Of a stretch of 64,000 nt of DNA, positions 50,521 to 59,409 are shown in pieces. Location: positions 1 through 64,000 of the forward strand of contig NZ_JAPCZF010000007.1 in the NCBI RefSeq assembly GCF_025938095.1. Reading direction: 5' to 3'. Numbering within the stretch: the stretch's first letter is position 1; each line of letters starts with the position of its first letter. Both the position numbers and the translations under genes were made by a program. A model generated the notes under the pieces. The model had not been told where the DNA came from. It made no database searches and saw nothing but the letters and a program-made list of their open reading frames with translations. The DNA is from Novosphingobium sp. JCM 18896. GTDB lineage: Bacteria; Pseudomonadota; Alphaproteobacteria; Sphingomonadales; Sphingomonadaceae.

Positions 50521-50885
50521 TGCCAAAGGAGATGGCGTTCCAGTTGGACGTCTCAAGAAGTTGGGTCTCCCAGACATTTGGCCTGCTCCCGCTGCGCCAG
50601 AGCTAGATGCCCGATGCAACCGCGGTCGCCAACCCGTACGCGTTTCAAGAACCCGCGTTTGTCTGCTTGGGCATGCAGGACCAAGCCCGCCATTGGTTTA
50701 CCGACTCTCCAGCCAGGAGCAGATCCACTGCGGTGGCGATCGCATCGGTGGATCGAGTTGGCTTCAGAGATTTCGACAAGGTAGGCGCTGAGGCTCGAAG
50801 ACTGCCTCGATGGATGAGCGACATGTTCCAATGCCCCCGAACTAGCGCAAAATCACTAAGACCACCGGCGTTTTTTAATTTTGCA

Positions 50886-50945
50886 CCCGATCGGGAAAAT
50901 TAATTGACTTTCACTGGACAAAAAACCAATTTGCTCCCGAAAGGG
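50886..50945. promoter_or_regulatory. hipBA promoter with two operator palindromes
   Basis: TTGCACCCGATCGGGAAAAT (palindrome CCCGATCGGG, 50886-50895) and TTGCTCCCGAAAGGGATCAA (CCCGAAAGGG, 50936-50945) lie 50 bp apart. Between them are TTGACT (50904-50909) and, 17 bases on, CAATTT, a fair -35/-10 pair. HipB dimers are expected to bind both palindromes and repress the operon. Confidence 0.75.
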
Positions 50946-50950
50946 ATCAA

Positions 50951-51526
50951 ATGGCACTTCCACCTGAAACTGCTGCGGCACGTCTCCTGAAAGGGCTCAA
51001 CGAGCGTGACGCACTGCTCAAGTCGTTGGAGGCCGTCGCCCTACCTCTCGCGAATGAGCGCTATTTCAAGGATTTTCTGGCGAAGATCAACGGCGCCAAG
51101 ACAGGCAATCGGCCAAACGATATCGCGGCGACGTCCAAAAGTGCGCTTGCCGGGATCGGAGAACACCAACTCCCGGTGTTCCTGCACTTCCTCAGTTCGT
51201 TGGAGAGCTCAGACACTTTGCGCGCGACCGACCTCGCGCGGCAACTGGGACAATTGCCGGACGAGGCAAGCGCGTCGAAGACAAAACCCAACGTGCCGCC
51301 CGTCGCCAACGCTACAATCCGCAGCACAGACGATCTGGGCCGGATGATCCGCAAGGCGCGCAAGTCCATGAAGCTCAATCAGACCGAGTTTGCGGCGCAT
51401 GCGGGGGTGGGAAGGCGCTTCATTTCCGAGCTGGAGGGCGGAAAGGGCTCGCTGGAGTTCGACAAGGTGATAGGCTGCGCGATCGCCGCGGGTATCGACC
51501 TGACCGCCCGTAGCCGGACATCCTGA
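50951..51526 (+). CDS. hipB: HipB-like antitoxin with long N-terminal extension, 191 aa
   Basis: The C-terminal helix-turn-helix is LGRMIRKARKSMKLNQTEFA then HAGVGRRFISELEGGKGSLE (XRE type), as in HipB. About 115 residues of non-HTH sequence precede it (PPETAAARLLKGLNERDALL, YFKDFLAKINGAKT), unlike classic HipB of about 90 aa; the role of the extension is unknown and may add toxin binding. The stop overlaps the start of hipA. It represses its own promoter through the two palindromes upstream. Confidence 0.85.
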   Translation: MALPPETAAARLLKGLNERDALLKSLEAVALPLANERYFKDFLAKINGAKTGNRPNDIAATSKSALAGIGEHQLPVFLHFLSSLESSDTLRATDLARQLGQLPDEASASKTKPNVPPVANATIRSTDDLGRMIRKARKSMKLNQTEFAAHAGVGRRFISELEGGKGSLEFDKVIGCAIAAGIDLTARSRTS

Positions 51527-52854
51527 TGCTGGTCCTGGATGTCTGGATCGAGGCCGCGCCTAGCCCCATCGGCCATCTGGTTCGCGACAACGCGATGAAC
51601 CTCGCTTTCGCCTATACGCAAGACTGGCTCAAAAACGCCAACAATCATCCCCTCTCCCTGTCATTGCCCTTGCGCGACGAGCCCTACGACGATGTCCCGG
51701 TTCGCGCCTACTTCGACAATCTGCTCCAGGAAAACAGCCAACTGGAGAGCCTGATGGCGCGCGAGGGTCTCCAGCGCGGTGATATCGCCGGCTTGCTGGA
51801 GCACCTGGGCGCAGATTGTGCGGGCGCGGTCAGCGTACTTCGCACCGACCATCCGCCGGTCAAGCGCCCCGGCAATGTTCGGGAAGACTACGACCCGATC
51901 GATGAAGCGACTTTCACCGAAATCGTGACGCGGCTCGCCACGGGCCGTCCCTTGCGGGAGGAGATGCGCGATCCGTCACCGGTCGCAGGCGTCAGGCCCA
52001 AGATCTCGCTGGCGGCCTTGCCCGACGGCCGCTTCGGTTTTCCCAAGCCAGGCAGCGGGGCTCCCACAACGCATATCCTCAAGCTCCCGGATCCCGACCA
52101 CCGGCACGAGGCTCGCGACGAGGCATTTCTCACGCTTCTTGCGGCAAGGTGCGGGTTCCAGGTTGGCAGTTCGATCGCCGATACGGTCGAGGGACATGAT
52201 GTTTTGCTGATCGAGCGGTTTGACCGGATAATCGACGGGGATTTCATCTACCGCCGGCATCAGGAGGACTTCGCACAGGCCGCAGGCTTGCCGGCCGAGC
52301 TCAAGTACGAGAGGCGCGGACGGCCTGGCCGGCGTTTCGACGCCACTACGATCGGTCGCATCCTGGCAGCGACCAACCGGCCGGCGATCGCCCGCGAGAC
52401 GTTCATGCGCATCACGCTCTTTAATTTGCTAGTCGGCAACAACGACAACCATGCCAAGAACCACACGTTATTCCATGACCCGGGCAATTCGGTCGAACTG
52501 GCACCGTTCTACGATCTTGTCCCGGTGCAGACCGTTGCCGGATTCAAGGAAGACCTCGCATTCCGCTTGGGCAAAGCTGAATTGCCTGAGCAGGTAGGGG
52601 CCGCCGACCTTCTTCAATTCTGCGAAAAGATCGGCCTTCCCGCCAAGGGCGCCCGCAGGCTACTCGCCAACGCGGCGCGAGATCTGCTGGAGCATCTCGA
52701 AGCACTATCTCCGGACTTCCCGAAGGAGATGGGAGCGCTAGATCGCCTTTTGGGCGAGACATCCGACCATCTTAACACCGCACTCGAGCTCGGCTTGAAT
52801 ATCCGACAACGCGACGCGCATGTAGTCAAGGGCGGTGGCTGGGCATTGAGCTGA
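51526..52854 (+). CDS. hipA: HipA-family Ser/Thr kinase toxin, 442 aa
   Basis: HipA phosphorylates glutamyl-tRNA synthetase or similar targets and causes growth arrest and persistence. The N-terminal domain begins MLVLDVWIEAAPSPIGHLVR. The kinase part has KISLAALPDGRFGFPKPGSG (nucleotide loop), HDVLLIERFDR and the catalytic NLLVGNNDNHAKNHTLFHDP with Asp, followed by LAPFYDLVPVQ as the metal-binding Asp. The autophosphorylation loop is present as SPVAGVRPK. It is intact and coupled to hipB by a one-base overlap. Confidence 0.93.
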   Translation: MLVLDVWIEAAPSPIGHLVRDNAMNLAFAYTQDWLKNANNHPLSLSLPLRDEPYDDVPVRAYFDNLLQENSQLESLMAREGLQRGDIAGLLEHLGADCAGAVSVLRTDHPPVKRPGNVREDYDPIDEATFTEIVTRLATGRPLREEMRDPSPVAGVRPKISLAALPDGRFGFPKPGSGAPTTHILKLPDPDHRHEARDEAFLTLLAARCGFQVGSSIADTVEGHDVLLIERFDRIIDGDFIYRRHQEDFAQAAGLPAELKYERRGRPGRRFDATTIGRILAATNRPAIARETFMRITLFNLLVGNNDNHAKNHTLFHDPGNSVELAPFYDLVPVQTVAGFKEDLAFRLGKAELPEQVGAADLLQFCEKIGLPAKGARRLLANAARDLLEHLEALSPDFPKEMGALDRLLGETSDHLNTALELGLNIRQRDAHVVKGGGWALS

Positions 52855-52950
52855 ATGCAATGATCGCGGGGCCGACCGATCCGGCGCATCGGCTTAATGA
52901 ACGAAAGCCGGCCATGTCGTGGAACAAAACCACCACCAACGACCGAAATC

Positions 52951-53301
52951 TCAAGCCTTGTTGGATTGCGGCTCGAGACCGCCGCTCTCCGAGTAGCCAT
53001 TGCCCTTCTCGACCGTGATCGCAGGCATGAGCCCATAGGGTACAAGCGCGGTCCTGATGTAGATCGAGTAGACGGCGAGGGCATTGTGGGGACCGCCGAT
53101 CTCACGCTCGATTTCGTCGTAGCGGCACAGACGCTCGGGGCGATCCGCCAAATGCAGAAGAAACATCGCTGCGCGAGGCCGCGGCAGGTTGAGCTTTCGC
53201 TGAAGAAAGCGCGCTCGCGCGTCCACCAGCTCGCGTGGCGGTACCGCTCAGTCGACCGCAATTTGTTCGAGGCGCTGCGCGATGACCTCCAGATCGGCCA
53301 T
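52951..53301 (-). pseudogene. Winged-helix-like small protein interrupted by an in-frame TGA
   Basis: One frame reads MADLEVIAQRLEQIAVD, then TGA (53248-53250), then AVPPRELVDARARFLQRKLN and RYDEIEREIGGPHNALAVYS. The C-terminal motif IRTALVPYGLMPAITVEKGN followed by GYSE resembles the wing of an OmpR-type DNA-binding domain. The TGA sits where a Trp (TGG) would fit. Either the gene is dead, or translation starts at GTG 53226 and the leader peptide is separate. No partner gene is visible. Confidence 0.5.
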
Positions 53302-53893
53302 CAGCGAACCGCTGGCATGTGGGATGCGAAGCCGTCGCCGCAAATGCGATCGCAGCCGCCGGGCCATGGCGGTAAGCGCAGCGCCGCCGCCGGAGCCGTA
53401 TCTTCCAAGAGACGCGAGATAGCGCAACGATCGCCTCGCGCTTCTGATCGCCCGGCTCAACTTCCAGCCCTGCCGTTTTCCGTTCCGAAAGCCCGGTTGT
53501 GGGCGTCCAGCCGTGGACCAGCGGATCTGCATCACGATATTAGATCTTCTTGCGCAGGCATTTGATCTCGGCATCGCGCTGGGAGTGCTCGACGTCGAGG
53601 TATCACGCCTTGGGGTCGCGTGCCGTCGCCGTTCCAGCGATAGCGTCTCGCGCTGAAGGTGTCTTTGAGATCGAACTGGGAGTTTGCCGTCAGGTCAAAC
53701 GCAGGCAGCGGGCTTCGACCAACCTTCGTAGCCAGTGAGCTACGTTCGCGCCATGCCGCTTCCTGCGGCTCGGTGTGCCCGCTGTCGGTTCAGTCCGTTC
53801 TTGGACGATCGACCAGACGAGTGGAGCATCAGACATTGTCGAAAATAGACCGGTGAGCTTTCCTACGGCAATGCCTGCGACGCTTGGCAGGCG
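53302..53893. other. Gene-free stretch
   Basis: About 590 bases between the winged-helix remnant and the esterase gene with no supportable gene; an Arg-rich open frame on the minus strand lacks any protein-like pattern. No repeat copy is recognised. Confidence 0.45.
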
Positions 53894-54820
53894 ATGGGGA
53901 GAATTGTCGTAGCCTGGCCTTACAACCTTCCGCCGGAAAGACGGGGAACTTCAGCGCCGCGTGATCTCGCTGAAAGGCGCGATCAGATTGCACAGGCAAC
54001 GAAGGGCGGGGCATGGTCGACCGACCTAGTGCCGACATCGATCGTCGTCGGCGGCCGCGAAGCCTTGCTTTTCGAAGCCGCTGACGTTCCCTCCCGGGCA
54101 ACGCTCCTGCACTTGCATGGCGGCGGGTTTCGGCAGGGAGCTCCGGAAATCAGCAGTGCCTTCGCCGAAGCGCTCGTGCGTCGCTGCGGGCTCAGCGTCT
54201 ATGCCCTCCGCTACAGGCTGGCTCCCGAACACCCTTTCCCCGCAGGCCTCTCGGATGCCTGGTCCGCGCTCGAGGCCTTGCGCCAGCTTCATGGCGACAG
54301 GCCGCTCATCGTATGCGGAGATTCTGCCGGCGGCGGTCTGGCCGCGGGGCTGGCCGCCATCAATGGTTCGCGTGAAGACATGCTGATCGATGGCCTGGTG
54401 ATGCTCTCGCCTTGGCTCGACCTCACCGTCAGCGCTCCGACCTACCGCAGCAATGCCGCAAGCGACCCCCTGTTCTCTGCAGACACCGCGGAAACGGCAG
54501 CACTCCTCTATCTTCAGGGCACGCCGGCCGATCACCCCCTTGCATCGCCCTTGCACGCCTCCGTGCATGGTTTTCCGCCTACACTTATCGTAACCGGCCG
54601 GGGAGAGGTCCTGCTCGAGGACAGCATTCGAATGGATGCCCGACTTCGGGCCGAGGGGGTACAGAGCACCCTCGAGGTTATTGCGGGAATGGACCACGTC
54701 GCCGTCACACGAGGACTAACCCTGCCGGGCGCCGCGCAATGCCTCGATCATGTGACGCATTTCATCGATCGCCTGATCGACACTATCAATGCAGCGCCCC
54801 GCGGCGCGCATTTCTCATAG
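53894..54820 (+). CDS. Alpha/beta hydrolase, hormone-sensitive-lipase (HSL) family esterase, 308 aa
   Basis: The oxyanion motif HLHGGGF and nucleophile elbow GDSAGGG identify an HSL-family esterase, with YALRYRLAPEHPFPAGLSD between. The acid Asp is probably in LLEDSIRMDARLR and the catalytic His in AGMDHVAVT. It lacks a signal peptide, so it is cytoplasmic. Start is ATG 53894. It likely cleaves a carboxylic ester or lactone formed in the pathway. Confidence 0.9.
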   Translation: MGRIVVAWPYNLPPERRGTSAPRDLAERRDQIAQATKGGAWSTDLVPTSIVVGGREALLFEAADVPSRATLLHLHGGGFRQGAPEISSAFAEALVRRCGLSVYALRYRLAPEHPFPAGLSDAWSALEALRQLHGDRPLIVCGDSAGGGLAAGLAAINGSREDMLIDGLVMLSPWLDLTVSAPTYRSNAASDPLFSADTAETAALLYLQGTPADHPLASPLHASVHGFPPTLIVTGRGEVLLEDSIRMDARLRAEGVQSTLEVIAGMDHVAVTRGLTLPGAAQCLDHVTHFIDRLIDTINAAPRGAHFS

Positions 54821-54839
54821 CCGAACGAAGCAACAGCAC

Positions 54840-55610
54840 TCACGAGTATTCGGGTCTCGCAACCCTGTCTCGCCAATAGCCGACCTCGTCGATCACATTT
54901 CCGTTCTTGAAGCGGATGGCAGAAGGCTGCTCGGCGCGAAAATTCAGAAACCGAAGGCCGTTGGGGCCCGGCAAGAAGCTGTACATAGTGTCGGCTGCGA
55001 TCGCGATAGCAGTACCCGGGCCGAACAGGCGCTGACCAAGTCGGATCTCGCCCGCGGCGACGAAGATCACCTCGTTTTCAGAGTGGCAGTGGATCCCTGC
55101 TTCGACAGATTGGAACGATGTGCCGGAGGTTGGCGGAAATTCGTTCTCATGCAGCCAGGCGGAGCAGGTCGCGCAGCTCCCATCGGCATGCAGGCGCCAG
55201 CGAGACCGTTCTCGCTGAGGAAACGCGGCACTCTATCGGCAGGAAGGAGGTGAACCGCTCCGCCCGCGCAGCCCGACACCGGCGCCATGGCGGCAAAGAC
55301 GATGATCCTTGCGCCGAGATCGCCACCCTCGGCGACGGCCTCGGCGAGCCGCTCGACGACAATGCTCGATCCCCGCGCGAGGATCACATCCCTGATGCGC
55401 AAGCCGCCCTCCCAAACATAGGCGACGCGATCACCAGTCGCGGGAAGAAAGACGAGCCTCGCACCGGGCTCTAGAGTGATGACATGCACATTGATCGGAT
55501 CGGTCGATTGGCCAAGCAGGACCGATACTGAGCCGGCTTCAAGCTCATACCCGTCCTGTCCCGTGCGATGCGACGCCCTTTTCGAGCGTTGAAATGGCAA
55601 CCTTTGGCAT
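54840..55610 (-). pseudogene. Cupin protein broken by two frameshifts
   Basis: A protein pattern starts MPKVAISTLEKGVASHGTGR at ATG 55610 with GGGAG before it. It moves to a second frame (YELEAGSVSVLLGQ, VHVITLEPGARLVFLPATGD) around 55550-55565. It then moves to a third (LHADGSCATCSAWLHENEFP, AGIHCHSENEVIFVAAGEIR) around 55190-55215, ending at 54840. The cupin metal motif (HCHSENE) is in the third segment. Each frame alone looks like part of a cupin of the sphingomonad catabolic type. Two lesions argue for a decayed gene unless there are sequence errors. Confidence 0.75.
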
Positions 55611-55636
55611 CGTAACTCCCGTGCGGTGCTCTCTCT

Positions 55637-57037
55637 TCAGTTCGTTTCATTCCTCGCCAGGGCTCGGCGCAGGTCAGCGAAGGGTCGGATGGCAAAGGCC
55701 ATCAAGATCGCCATGGCCGGTACCGTCACCAGCGACACGAGCGACATCGAATATCGGACATCGCCAGGATCGGTAAAAAGACGGTCGGTCATGATTCCCA
55801 CGATCATCGGCCCGAGCCCCAGACCGACGAGATTGAGTATGGTGAGATAGCCCGCGGTCACCTGGGCGCGCAGTTGATTGGGCATGACCATCTGCAAGGC
55901 CATTGGCGCGCAGGCGAATGCCATAGGCTTGAGGAAGAGCATCGGCAGGAGCATGAGAAGTGCCCCTTCACCCGATGGCATCAGCGGTGCAGCGACGCCG
56001 AAGACGCCGCCAACGGCGAAACTGACCGTGGCGATCAGGATCGGCGCGTCGAGGCGATCACGCGTGGTCATCCAGTCGGTGATCCAGCCCCCGAGATAGC
56101 TTCCGATGACCGAACCGAGCAGGATCACGAGGCCGATCCAGATGCCGGCCTGGGTAGCGCTCCAGCCATAGACGCGAATGAACAGCGCCGGCGTCCAGAC
56201 GCTGACGGCCTGCGTCATGATGCTCGCCATCGACATGCCCGCGAAGACCAGGACGAGAAAACGGCGACGACTGCCGAGTTCACCGAGGATTTCGCGCAGG
56301 CCGAGGTCGACTTTGCGTCCCGCGAGGCCCTGACGAGGCGGCTCACGCAAAAGGAACATGATCGGCCCAAGAAGCAGCCCCGGCAGGGCAATGCTGACCA
56401 CAGTGGCCTGCCAGGGCGCCAAGCCCAGCATGTATCCGGGCGAGCGACTGTGCAGGGTTTCGAAGGCGCCAAGCAACACGCCGCCGAGGACATAAGCGAA
56501 AGAGGCCCCCACGAAGTTGCTCGCGCTGAAGAGGCTGGCCGCTCGTCCCAGCTTCGCCGGCGGAAAATAATCGCTGATCATCGAGTAGCCGGCGGGGTTG
56601 ATGCTGGCTTCGCCGAAACCAACCCCCATTCGAGCCACGAACAGCTGCGTAAAATTCCGCGCGAGACCGGTCATCAGCGAGAAGGCGCTGAAGACGCACA
56701 CTCCGACCGCGATGATCAGGCTGCGCTTATACCGATCGGCGAGCACGCCGATCGGTATCGCCATGGTGACGTAGAAGGTGGCGAAGGCAATGCTCTGGAG
56801 GGCGCCGAACTCGGTGTCGGACAGGCCGAACTCGCCTTTGATCGGTTCGACCAGGAGGTTGATAACACCGCGGTCGAGGACCGAGACGATCAGACCTGCC
56901 ATCAGCAGGAGCAAGGCCGTCCAGGCGCGAGCAGGCGATGGCCAAACGGCATCGCCGAACTGGTTGCACACCCGGTACGGTGCCTGGCCCCCGGCCTCAC
57001 CCCCGCCCTCGCCGACATGCGGCCGGTTAGCATCCAA
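55637..57037 (-). CDS. MFS transporter, 466 aa
   Basis: Twelve membrane segments in two halves. The first half has LIVSVLDRGVINLLVEPIKG with the MFS loop IGVLADRYKRSLIIAVGVCV (motif A) and MGVGFGEASINPAGYSMISD. It resembles aromatic-acid or spinster-type importers. It probably carries a pathway intermediate or substrate across the inner membrane. ATG 57037 lies 6 bases from the stop of the LLM gene, in the operon SDR-LLM-MFS-cupin. Confidence 0.9.
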   Translation of the reverse strand: MDANRPHVGEGGGEAGGQAPYRVCNQFGDAVWPSPARAWTALLLLMAGLIVSVLDRGVINLLVEPIKGEFGLSDTEFGALQSIAFATFYVTMAIPIGVLADRYKRSLIIAVGVCVFSAFSLMTGLARNFTQLFVARMGVGFGEASINPAGYSMISDYFPPAKLGRAASLFSASNFVGASFAYVLGGVLLGAFETLHSRSPGYMLGLAPWQATVVSIALPGLLLGPIMFLLREPPRQGLAGRKVDLGLREILGELGSRRRFLVLVFAGMSMASIMTQAVSVWTPALFIRVYGWSATQAGIWIGLVILLGSVIGSYLGGWITDWMTTRDRLDAPILIATVSFAVGGVFGVAAPLMPSGEGALLMLLPMLFLKPMAFACAPMALQMVMPNQLRAQVTAGYLTILNLVGLGLGPMIVGIMTDRLFTDPGDVRYSMSLVSLVTVPAMAILMAFAIRPFADLRRALARNETN

Positions 57038-57043
57038 GCGACG

Positions 57044-58204
57044 CTACTCCGCTGCGAGCCTGAGCGAGCGCTCGAGCCCCGACGCCGTCCGGGTCGCGCC
57101 CGCCGCCTTCAGCTCCGGGATCACATAGTCGCCGAGGAGCGCAATGCTCTCCAGCACCGCGTCGTTCGGCAGATAGCCGAAGTTCGTATAGCAAAGGACC
57201 TGATCGACCCCGATTTCCTCGTATCGCAGGAACTTGCGAAGGCATTCTTCGGGGGTTCCGATGATCACCATGTCCTGCTCGTCGAAATGGTTCATGTCGA
57301 AATCGCCGTCCGCCTGCTTCTTCAACAGGGGAAAGGCCTTTTCCTGCGCTTCGGGCGGCAGGTGAGAAAGTTCCCATTTCAGAGTGAACTCGGCGACGCT
57401 CTGGTACCACCACCAGACCGATTCCCAGAGCCGGTTGGTCTCCAGCTTAGCGCGAGACGGCGTGCAATGGACGAGCGTGTAGACGCCCACCTTGTTGGTG
57501 TGGATCGAGGTGACGGGCTTGGCTTGGAGCTGTTCCTCGCGATAGGCCTTGATGAGCTGGGCCAACTTGTCGAGCGGCTGCATGATCGAGAAGCAGAGCA
57601 GACCGAGGCCGTTCTGCCCGGCCATGCGGATCGTCTCTTCCGACGAGGCCGCCATCCAGCAGGGCGGGTGCGGATACTGGTAGGGCTTGGGCGTGATCAT
57701 CCGCTTGGGAAATTTGAGGTACTCGGAATCCTCCTCGTAGTATTCCTGCTCCCACATGCCGGTGACCGTCTTGGCCGCGGCCAGCATCTTCTTCTTCGAA
57801 CTGGGCGCATCGACGTCGAAGGCGATCTGCTCCATCGGAGTCGAGCGTCCCATGCCCCATTCCACCCGGCCGCGCGACAGCAGATCGACCGTCGCGACCT
57901 TCTCGGCAATGCGCGCGGTGTGGATGAATTCATGGGGCATCAGCGCAACGCCGAAGCCGAGGCGGATATTCTCGGTTATCTGCGACAGGGCGCCCAAGAC
58001 CACGTCGTTGCAGGGCATGTGGCTGCGGCCCTCACGGAAGTGATGCTCGACCAGCCAGGCTGTGTGGAAGCCCTTCTTGTCGGCTAGGGCAATCTGCTCG
58101 ACGCAGTTCCTGTAAGCCATTCGCTCCGCCGTACGCTGCCCCCAGGGATGTTCGCCGGCCCAGGGCTTGGGCGCTTCGAATTCGTAGAGAAGTCCGAGTT
58201 CCAT
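57044..58204 (-). CDS. LLM-class flavin-dependent monooxygenase, 386 aa
   Basis: A luciferase-like TIM-barrel oxygenase that uses reduced flavin from a partner reductase. Motifs include GFHTAWLVEHHF (EHH), ALSQITENIRLGFGVALMPH, VATVDLLSRGRVEWGMGRST and MDVIIGTPEE-like MVIIGTPEECLRKFLRYEEI. The start is ATG 58204, overlapping the stop region of the SDR gene. No flavin reductase is beside it. It probably oxygenates an aromatic or terpenoid substrate. Confidence 0.92.
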   Translation of the reverse strand: MELGLLYEFEAPKPWAGEHPWGQRTAERMAYRNCVEQIALADKKGFHTAWLVEHHFREGRSHMPCNDVVLGALSQITENIRLGFGVALMPHEFIHTARIAEKVATVDLLSRGRVEWGMGRSTPMEQIAFDVDAPSSKKKMLAAAKTVTGMWEQEYYEEDSEYLKFPKRMITPKPYQYPHPPCWMAASSEETIRMAGQNGLGLLCFSIMQPLDKLAQLIKAYREEQLQAKPVTSIHTNKVGVYTLVHCTPSRAKLETNRLWESVWWWYQSVAEFTLKWELSHLPPEAQEKAFPLLKKQADGDFDMNHFDEQDMVIIGTPEECLRKFLRYEEIGVDQVLCYTNFGYLPNDAVLESIALLGDYVIPELKAAGATRTASGLERSLRLAAE

Positions 58205-58206
58205 GA

Positions 58207-59046
58207 TCAATTCCCGTTCAGTTTCGTCTGGTCGAAGTCCTTGCGGTTGCGCCGGGCGCCGCCGCAGAATTTGGTGCTGAGCGCCCGATCGACGGTCAGG
58301 TTCTGGCCCGAGATGCCTGAGGCCATGCCGGACAGCAGGAACACGATGGCCTGGGCCAGTTCCTGTGGTTCGGTCATGATGACCGTGTCATTCGGATCGC
58401 GGCTCGCCTTCACGCGCTCGGTCATACTGGCAGCCTTTTCGAGGACACGCTCGCTCATCACGGCGCCCGGCGAAACCGAGTTCGCCCGAATGCCGAATTC
58501 ACGCCATTCGTTGGCCATGGTCCGGGTGAGCGCGAGGATCCCCGATTTTGCGGCGCCATAAGGACCGTGCCAGGGCGCGCCATCCTTGGCGCTGACCGAG
58601 CCGACGTTGACGATCGCACCCGGCCGATCGGTGCGGATCCACTCCGCCGCGGCATCGCGGCAAAGATAGAACACGTATGCGAAATTGAGCTGCAGCGTCT
58701 TCCAGAAACTGTCGCCTGGCGTTTCGTCGAGCGGCATCCATTCCTCGGCGCGCGTGCCCCCGGCGATATTGGCGATGCCGTCAATCGGGCCGAACTGTTC
58801 GAGCACGCGCGGTATGACCTGCTCGCACTGCGCGATATCCATGAGGTCCGCGGTCAGCGTATGGATCGTGCCGCCCAATGCGCGGACATCCTGTGCGATG
58901 CCGTCGACATAGGCCTGCTGGTTGTCGAGAGCGATGACAGTGCCGCCGCCTTGCGCGATCAGGCGGCAGGTCGCCCCGCCCATCCCCCCTTTGTGGACCC
59001 CGCAGACGAGGATGGTCTTGCCGGTAAAATCGAGTGCGACCGTCAT
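58207..59046 (-). CDS. Short-chain dehydrogenase/reductase, 279 aa
   Basis: The cofactor site is TILVCGVHKGGMGGATCRLI, an unusual Gly-rich loop in place of TGxxxGxG. The catalytic Ser is in NVGSVSAKDG and YxxxK in PYGAAKSGILALTR. The rest (WREFGIRANSVSPGAVMSER) is typical of classical SDRs. It is the first gene of the leftward operon and divergent from the third TBDR gene. Confidence 0.9.
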   Translation of the reverse strand: MTVALDFTGKTILVCGVHKGGMGGATCRLIAQGGGTVIALDNQQAYVDGIAQDVRALGGTIHTLTADLMDIAQCEQVIPRVLEQFGPIDGIANIAGGTRAEEWMPLDETPGDSFWKTLQLNFAYVFYLCRDAAAEWIRTDRPGAIVNVGSVSAKDGAPWHGPYGAAKSGILALTRTMANEWREFGIRANSVSPGAVMSERVLEKAASMTERVKASRDPNDTVIMTEPQELAQAIVFLLSGMASGISGQNLTVDRALSTKFCGGARRNRKDFDQTKLNGN

Positions 59047-59409
59047 GGTTGGCCTGTCCCTTCTTGTCTCATCCTGCTCCTCCGCTCGATCTTCGTTGCG
59101 AGATCGAGGTCTCGGGGCAAAGTCGCCGCATGCTGCGATCCGGGCAAGGGGCGCCGCTCCAGCACCGCGTACTGATCGTCCAGCCGCGACGACGCCGAGC
59201 CACGTGACGCCCCTGGAAACGTCCGAATTGGGAAGATCTCCCTTAGCGCAGCAGGCTCCAGCGGACTGCGCAATGGAGCATCAGTTCCGGCAGATGGAGG
59301 GTCGATCATAGGGTCCGCCGGCCGGCACGGCATAGTCTCCCGGCGGTCGCGCGGCGGAGTGCGCGCGAGAAAAGGAAGCGCGCAGGCGCCTCGTCAGGGG
59401 AGAGAACGA
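59047..59409. promoter_or_regulatory. Divergent SDR/TBDR control region
   Basis: About 360 bases separate the starts of the leftward SDR operon and the rightward TBDR gene, so both promoters are here. AGGGGAGAG at 59396-59404 is the TBDR ribosome binding site. No clear operator is seen. Confidence 0.5.

Noticed and set aside
52897..52960. Possible extra copy of the dispersed repeat after hipA (TGAACGAAAGCCGGCCATGT)
   Set aside because: Only the left arm is similar; no right arm with AATGTCGGC at the expected distance.
55874..58087. 737-codon + strand open frame across MFS and LLM genes
   Set aside because: Lies opposite two well-supported minus-strand genes and is made of His/Arg/Asp-rich shadow sequence.
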